Shown: positions 14,155 through 17,082 of the stretch, piece by piece
Position numbering within the stretch: position 1 is the first letter of the stretch
Layout: every line of letters starts with the position of its first letter
Assembly: GCA_000432915.1 (NCBI GenBank)
Contig: HF995236.1
Coordinates: forward strand, 11,908-28,989
Source: Firmicutes bacterium CAG:194
Lineage (GTDB): Bacteria; Bacillota; Clostridia; Lachnospirales; Lachnospiraceae
DNA length: 17,082 nucleotides
Direction: 5' to 3'
Notes under the pieces: generated by a model
Database searches by the model: none
The model's input: the letters and a program-made list of their open reading frames with translations, nothing else
What the model was told of the DNA's origin: nothing
Made by a program: the position numbers and the translations under genes

Positions 14155-15420
14155 TTACAGACGGATCTGAAAACAGATTTGCCCATCAGCCGGGCTGTAT
14201 GCCGTTATTTTGCCTTTATGCAATTCCACTATGGCCTGTGCATTGGATAATCCGATTCCATGCCCGCCCATAGTGGAGTTATGGGAGCTGTCAGCCCGAT
14301 AGAAGCGCTCAAACAAATCCATATGTTTTCCTTTTTTCATGCAGGCTGCATAATTCCTTACTTCCAGCACAACATATTTTCCGTTTTTCTTTAAAACCGC
14401 GGAGATCTTAGTTCCATCATCTGCATACTTCACCGCATTATCCAATAATATAGAGAGGACACGTTCCAGCATTGCCTCATCTCCAAATACGGCCAGATTT
14501 TCCTGCAAATCCCAGTCCAATTTTTTCCGGTGTGTTTTTGCTACGGTTTCAAATTGCTCACAGGCTTCCAGCAAAAGTGCAGAAAGATCAATTTTCTGTT
14601 GCTCCGGCAATTCTTCTATTTCCTGCAGTTTGGCAAGCCCCACCAGTTCCTCCGTCAGCTTTGTCAGCCTCCTGATCTGATTTCTGATGCTTTTCGTCCA
14701 CTCGGTTTCGCCACTTGTCAGTTCAATGACATCGGTATTGGCATCTATGATCGTCAGAGGCGTTTTGATCTCATGCCCTGCATTTGTAATAAACGCTTTC
14801 TGTTTATCTACACTTTCCTGCACCGGTCTGACAACGGCCCTTGAAAAGAAATAAACCGGAAAAAAGACTGCGATCAACTCTATGACTGCGCTGATCAGAC
14901 TTACTTTCAAAATGTTATTGCATTCCCGCATCTTCCGCTTACAATTAACAAAAACGTAGATCAGATCGTCTCCTGAAGAAATTGCCTTGTACCGGCTATA
15001 CTTTCCATAGCCGTCTTTTTTTCCTCTTCGATACAGGTCAAGTGCAATCTCCGAAGCACGCCGGGCATCTACCGTATTGGTATTTCTTGTATTCGTCTTG
15101 ATCACTTTTCCATCCGCATCCAGTGTTACCGTAAAAAACCGGACACCGCTCAAAATAGCATCAATATCTTCTTTTGTATCCGTATCTTCCGCATATATGT
15201 AGCTATCTTCCGTATCCTTCCGTCCATAGCTCCATTTCCAGTTTTTTTCTGTCTGTTGGATCACATCCAGATTTTCCAGTACGACCGACAGATTTTCCTC
15301 GATTTCCTGTCTGACACGCAGATAATTCAACAGATTTGTCAGACCTACGATCAGAAAGACCACAATACAGAAGGAAAGCATGGCAATTTTGATAAATCGT
15401 CTTTGTAGCTGCTTAATCAT
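14155..15420 (-). CDS. Sensor histidine kinase with extracytoplasmic sensor domain
   Basis: A 421-residue kinase: cytoplasmic N-terminus, TM1 (about 12-33), an extracytoplasmic domain of about 135 residues (34-168), TM2 (about 172-193), short linker, then HisKA with His216 in AFITNAGHEIKTPLTI. The N-box LLDNAVKYADDG, F-region FERFYRADSSH and G-box GGHGIGLSNAQAIVELHKG follow, so the catalytic domain is complete though compact. The sensor domain holds WKWSYGRKD and a PAS-like stretch FFTVTLDADGKVIKTN; no ligand can be named. I start at ATG 15420 (MIKQLQRRF), which overlaps the regulator stop by 8 bases and has GGAGAAAG upstream; a start at 15480 lies inside the regulator gene. It phosphorylates the adjacent regulator and probably controls the acyl-transfer operon that follows after 146 bases. 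Confidence 0.92.
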   Translation of the reverse strand: MIKQLQRRFIKIAMLSFCIVVFLIVGLTNLLNYLRVRQEIEENLSVVLENLDVIQQTEKNWKWSYGRKDTEDSYIYAEDTDTKEDIDAILSGVRFFTVTLDADGKVIKTNTRNTNTVDARRASEIALDLYRRGKKDGYGKYSRYKAISSGDDLIYVFVNCKRKMRECNNILKVSLISAVIELIAVFFPVYFFSRAVVRPVQESVDKQKAFITNAGHEIKTPLTIIDANTDVIELTSGETEWTKSIRNQIRRLTKLTEELVGLAKLQEIEELPEQQKIDLSALLLEACEQFETVAKTHRKKLDWDLQENLAVFGDEAMLERVLSILLDNAVKYADDGTKISAVLKKNGKYVVLEVRNYAACMKKGKHMDLFERFYRADSSHNSTMGGHGIGLSNAQAIVELHKGKITAYSPADGQICFQIRL

Positions 15421-16090
15421 CGTCTTTCTCCAATGCAAAACCGATCCCCTTTGCCGTCCGGATGACCGTATGAGAATCAAGCTGTTTTAAAATTCTGCGC
15501 AGTCTGGATATATAGGTCCAGACCACATTGTTTTCCACATCGCTTTCATAACCCCAGATTGCCTCAATAAACTGTTCGGCAGAGAGGACACATCTGGGAT
15601 TCTTCAACAGCATTTCCATCATCTGATATTCCTTGTTGGCAAGGTAGAACCATTCTCCATTGCAGCCAAGCTGAAATGAAGTTGTGGACAATTCCAAATC
15701 TTCAAACGCCAGATTTGGCTCCATTACGTTTTCCCTGCGCCTTGTCATTGCACGTACACGTGCGAGGAGTTCCTTTGTCGCAAACGGCTTTGTCAGATAA
15801 TCATCTGCCCCACAGTCCAGCCCGTTCACCTTATCCTCCAGTGCCGATCTTGCCGACAGGATCAATACAGGAACCTGATTCCCCTGTGCCCTTATTTTTT
15901 TCAGGACAGAAATCCCGTCCAGTTTTGGCAGCATGATATCCAGGATCACGCCATCATAATTTCCGTTTTCCAGATATACCACTGCCTGCTCACCATCATA
16001 TACTTCATCCACAGAATAATGATTATAAGTCAGTACCGTCACAAGTGCCCTTGCCAGCTCCTTTTCATCTTCTACCAGTAATAATCTCAT
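15413..16090 (-). CDS. OmpR-family response regulator
   Basis: A 225-residue DNA-binding regulator. The receiver has acidic residues 8-9 (VEDE), phosphoacceptor Asp51 (GVILDIMLP) and Lys101 (YLTKPF). The winged-helix domain (about 125-225) contains the recognition-helix region NNVVWTYISRLRRIL. Unlike the BceR-like regulator in this window it pairs with a kinase that has a real external sensor domain. AGGAGGCGG precedes the ATG at 16090, an unusually strong ribosome binding site. Its likely targets are its own operon and the MBOAT operon downstream, where an 11-bp direct repeat is visible. Confidence 0.94.
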   Translation of the reverse strand: MRLLLVEDEKELARALVTVLTYNHYSVDEVYDGEQAVVYLENGNYDGVILDIMLPKLDGISVLKKIRAQGNQVPVLILSARSALEDKVNGLDCGADDYLTKPFATKELLARVRAMTRRRENVMEPNLAFEDLELSTTSFQLGCNGEWFYLANKEYQMMEMLLKNPRCVLSAEQFIEAIWGYESDVENNVVWTYISRLRRILKQLDSHTVIRTAKGIGFALEKDDD

Positions 16091-16184
16091 TTTCCGCCTC
16101 CTAAGGCTTTATGTTAGCATATTCGTTTTTACTTTAAAACAGTTACCTAAACAGAAGCTGAAATTTAAACATTTTTTAGTCAGT

Positions 16185-16223
16185 AAAAGCCGTGTCATGT
16201 TTTTTTGCCATGACACGGCTTTT
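16185..16223 (-). terminator. Strong terminator after the LRR surface protein gene
   Basis: A perfect 15-base-pair stem (AAAAGCCGTGTCATG at 16185-16199, CATGACACGGCTTTT at 16209-16223) encloses a 9-base loop. On the minus strand it ends in TTTTACTGACT; on the plus strand it continues with T, so it can work both ways. It insulates the two-component genes from the surface-protein gene. Confidence 0.88.
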
Positions 16224-16243
16224 TGTGGCATTATGTGTTGTTT

Positions 16244-17082
16244 TTACTTGAATGCCATCACTTTAACCTTTTTGTTAAGTCCTTTGTCCCTGAACAATTT
16301 CCTGTATTCCTTCAGTTTGCTCTTTGGCACCTTGATCACAGTCTTTTTTCTCATTCCCTTAAATGCGTTGTCCGCGACTGTTTTGCCTGTCAGTTTGGCA
16401 GACTTGATCGTCAGTGTTTTAAGCTTCGTACATCCGGAAAAAGCTTCTGTTCCAATATAACAGCAGTTTTTCGGAAGTGTCAGCTTTTTCAGTTTCTTGT
16501 TTCCTTTAAAAGCATAATCTGCAAGTTTTGTTACTTTATAATTTTTCCTGCCGATTTTTACTTTTGAAGGTACTGTCAGCGTTGTTTTGGTTTTCTTTGC
16601 CCCTGTATAGCTGACTTTCTTTTTCTTTTCATTGATGATTGTAATGCCTGATCCATCCTTCTGTGTGATCACTTCCGGCTTTGTATCCGGCTTCTGATCC
16701 CCTTGCGGATTCTGGCTTGGCTGCGGGTTCTGGCTTGGCTGCCCATCCGGTGCTGTCAGCTTTGGGATCGCCAGCTCAGCATCTGTTACAGGCTTTGTCA
16801 GTGCCTGATCCGCAAATTTGCCGTCACAGTTTTCACAGGTGTAGTATGCCTGCATTCCTGCCTGCTCTGTTGTCGCATCCTTCTTTGCCACATAGCTCTT
16901 CAGCTTATGTCCGTGCTTTGTTGTCTTTACCTGATACGTATCTGTATAGGTCTGTGCGTTCCAGATTACCTTCGCGGTGTAAGTAACCGCACCGTCTGCT
17001 ACGCAGGTTGCTGTATTCTTTCCTGCTTCTACGATAGCAGGGATATTCTGCCGGTAAGTACAATTTTCATTATTGCAGTGGA
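16244..17082 (-). CDS. BspA-like leucine-rich-repeat surface protein, C-terminal part
   Basis: The frame is open from the right edge (first full codon at 17080) to the stop at 16244, about 279 residues; the N-terminus and any signal peptide lie outside. It begins with a Cys-rich surface module (HCNNENCTYRQNIP, later YYTCENCDGKFAD). A Pro/Gln linker with QPSQNP twice follows. Then come LRR_5/BspA-type repeats (TKLADYAFKG, IGTEAFSGCTKLKTLTI, VADNAFKGM) and the basic end VPKSKLKEYRKLF...KVKVMAF typical of Clostridia BspA-like proteins. There is no LPXTG or other sorting motif, so the attachment means is unknown. A GTG at 16889-16891 could be mistaken for the start, but homologous module sequence continues upstream of it. 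Such proteins are usually adhesins or wall-associated proteins. Confidence 0.85.
   Translation of the reverse strand, partial: HCNNENCTYRQNIPAIVEAGKNTATCVADGAVTYTAKVIWNAQTYTDTYQVKTTKHGHKLKSYVAKKDATTEQAGMQAYYTCENCDGKFADQALTKPVTDAELAIPKLTAPDGQPSQNPQPSQNPQGDQKPDTKPEVITQKDGSGITIINEKKKKVSYTGAKKTKTTLTVPSKVKIGRKNYKVTKLADYAFKGNKKLKKLTLPKNCCYIGTEAFSGCTKLKTLTIKSAKLTGKTVADNAFKGMRKKTVIKVPKSKLKEYRKLFRDKGLNKKVKVMAFK
16707..16742. repeat. In-frame 18-bp tandem repeat in the LRR protein linker
   Basis: Two adjacent 18-base units (16707-16724 and 16725-16742) differ at one base and encode the hexapeptide QPSQNP twice. The period is a multiple of three, so copy-number change would only lengthen or shorten the linker. 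Confidence 0.8.

Noticed and set aside
16091..16184. Repeated TGTTTA-like words upstream of the OmpR-type regulator as an autoregulatory site
   Set aside because: The words recur at 18 and 12 bases and differ in sequence, unlike the clean 11-base repeat upstream of MBOAT; in AT-rich DNA this is weak.
1..17082. CRISPR array, insertion sequence or other mobile element
   Set aside because: No regularly spaced repeats and no transposase or recombinase-like frame; the only tandem repeats are the two described.

Overview
The window looks like a chromosomal segment of a gut-type Clostridia bacterium, most likely Lachnospiraceae. The grounds are strong AGGAGG-type ribosome binding sites, moderate GC, a bile salt hydrolase, a Bce-type peptide-antibiotic module, a ThrH-type HAD phosphatase and a BspA-like LRR surface protein. 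This is inferred from gene content; I could run no search. Almost everything is on the minus strand, so transcription runs from high to low coordinates. The only plus-strand gene is a MerR regulator. I see no integrase, transposase, IS or CRISPR array, and no gene-free stretch over 300 bases.

Right end (16.2-17.1 kb): the C-terminal part of an LRR surface protein, closed by a strong terminator. Next (14.2-16.1 kb) is an OmpR-type response regulator overlapping its sensor kinase.

Centre (7.86-14.0 kb): one apparent operon in the order MBOAT O-acyltransferase (DltB/AlgI-like), membrane-anchored SGNH protein (DltD-like), DASS/SLC13 anion transporter, AMP-forming acyl ligase, acyl carrier protein. 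This has the logic of the D-alanylation (Dlt) machine: ligase charges carrier, MBOAT moves the acyl group across the membrane, SGNH protein finishes the transfer. But it has its own carboxylate importer, a different gene order and a ligase lacking the usual A10 lysine. I propose that it decorates a surface polymer with an imported carboxylate, and I regard it as the best candidate for an undescribed system. The MBOAT gene is broken by a 40-bp tandem duplication. Losing one copy restores a 528-residue protein, so the locus could be a phase switch caught in the OFF state. An 11-bp-phased direct repeat upstream of MBOAT suggests control by the adjacent two-component system.

Left-centre (7.1-7.8 kb): the MerR regulator and tRNA-Gly(CCC). 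Left (1.5-7.1 kb): thrH, then a BceRS two-component pair, then a BceAB ABC transporter. A perfect TTACA-N4-TGTAA operator lies between bceS and bceA. A decayed AEC-family transporter follows bceB by a few bases. Left end (0-1.4 kb): a bile salt hydrolase with all catalytic residues, its terminator, and the N-terminal part of an unrecognised small protein.
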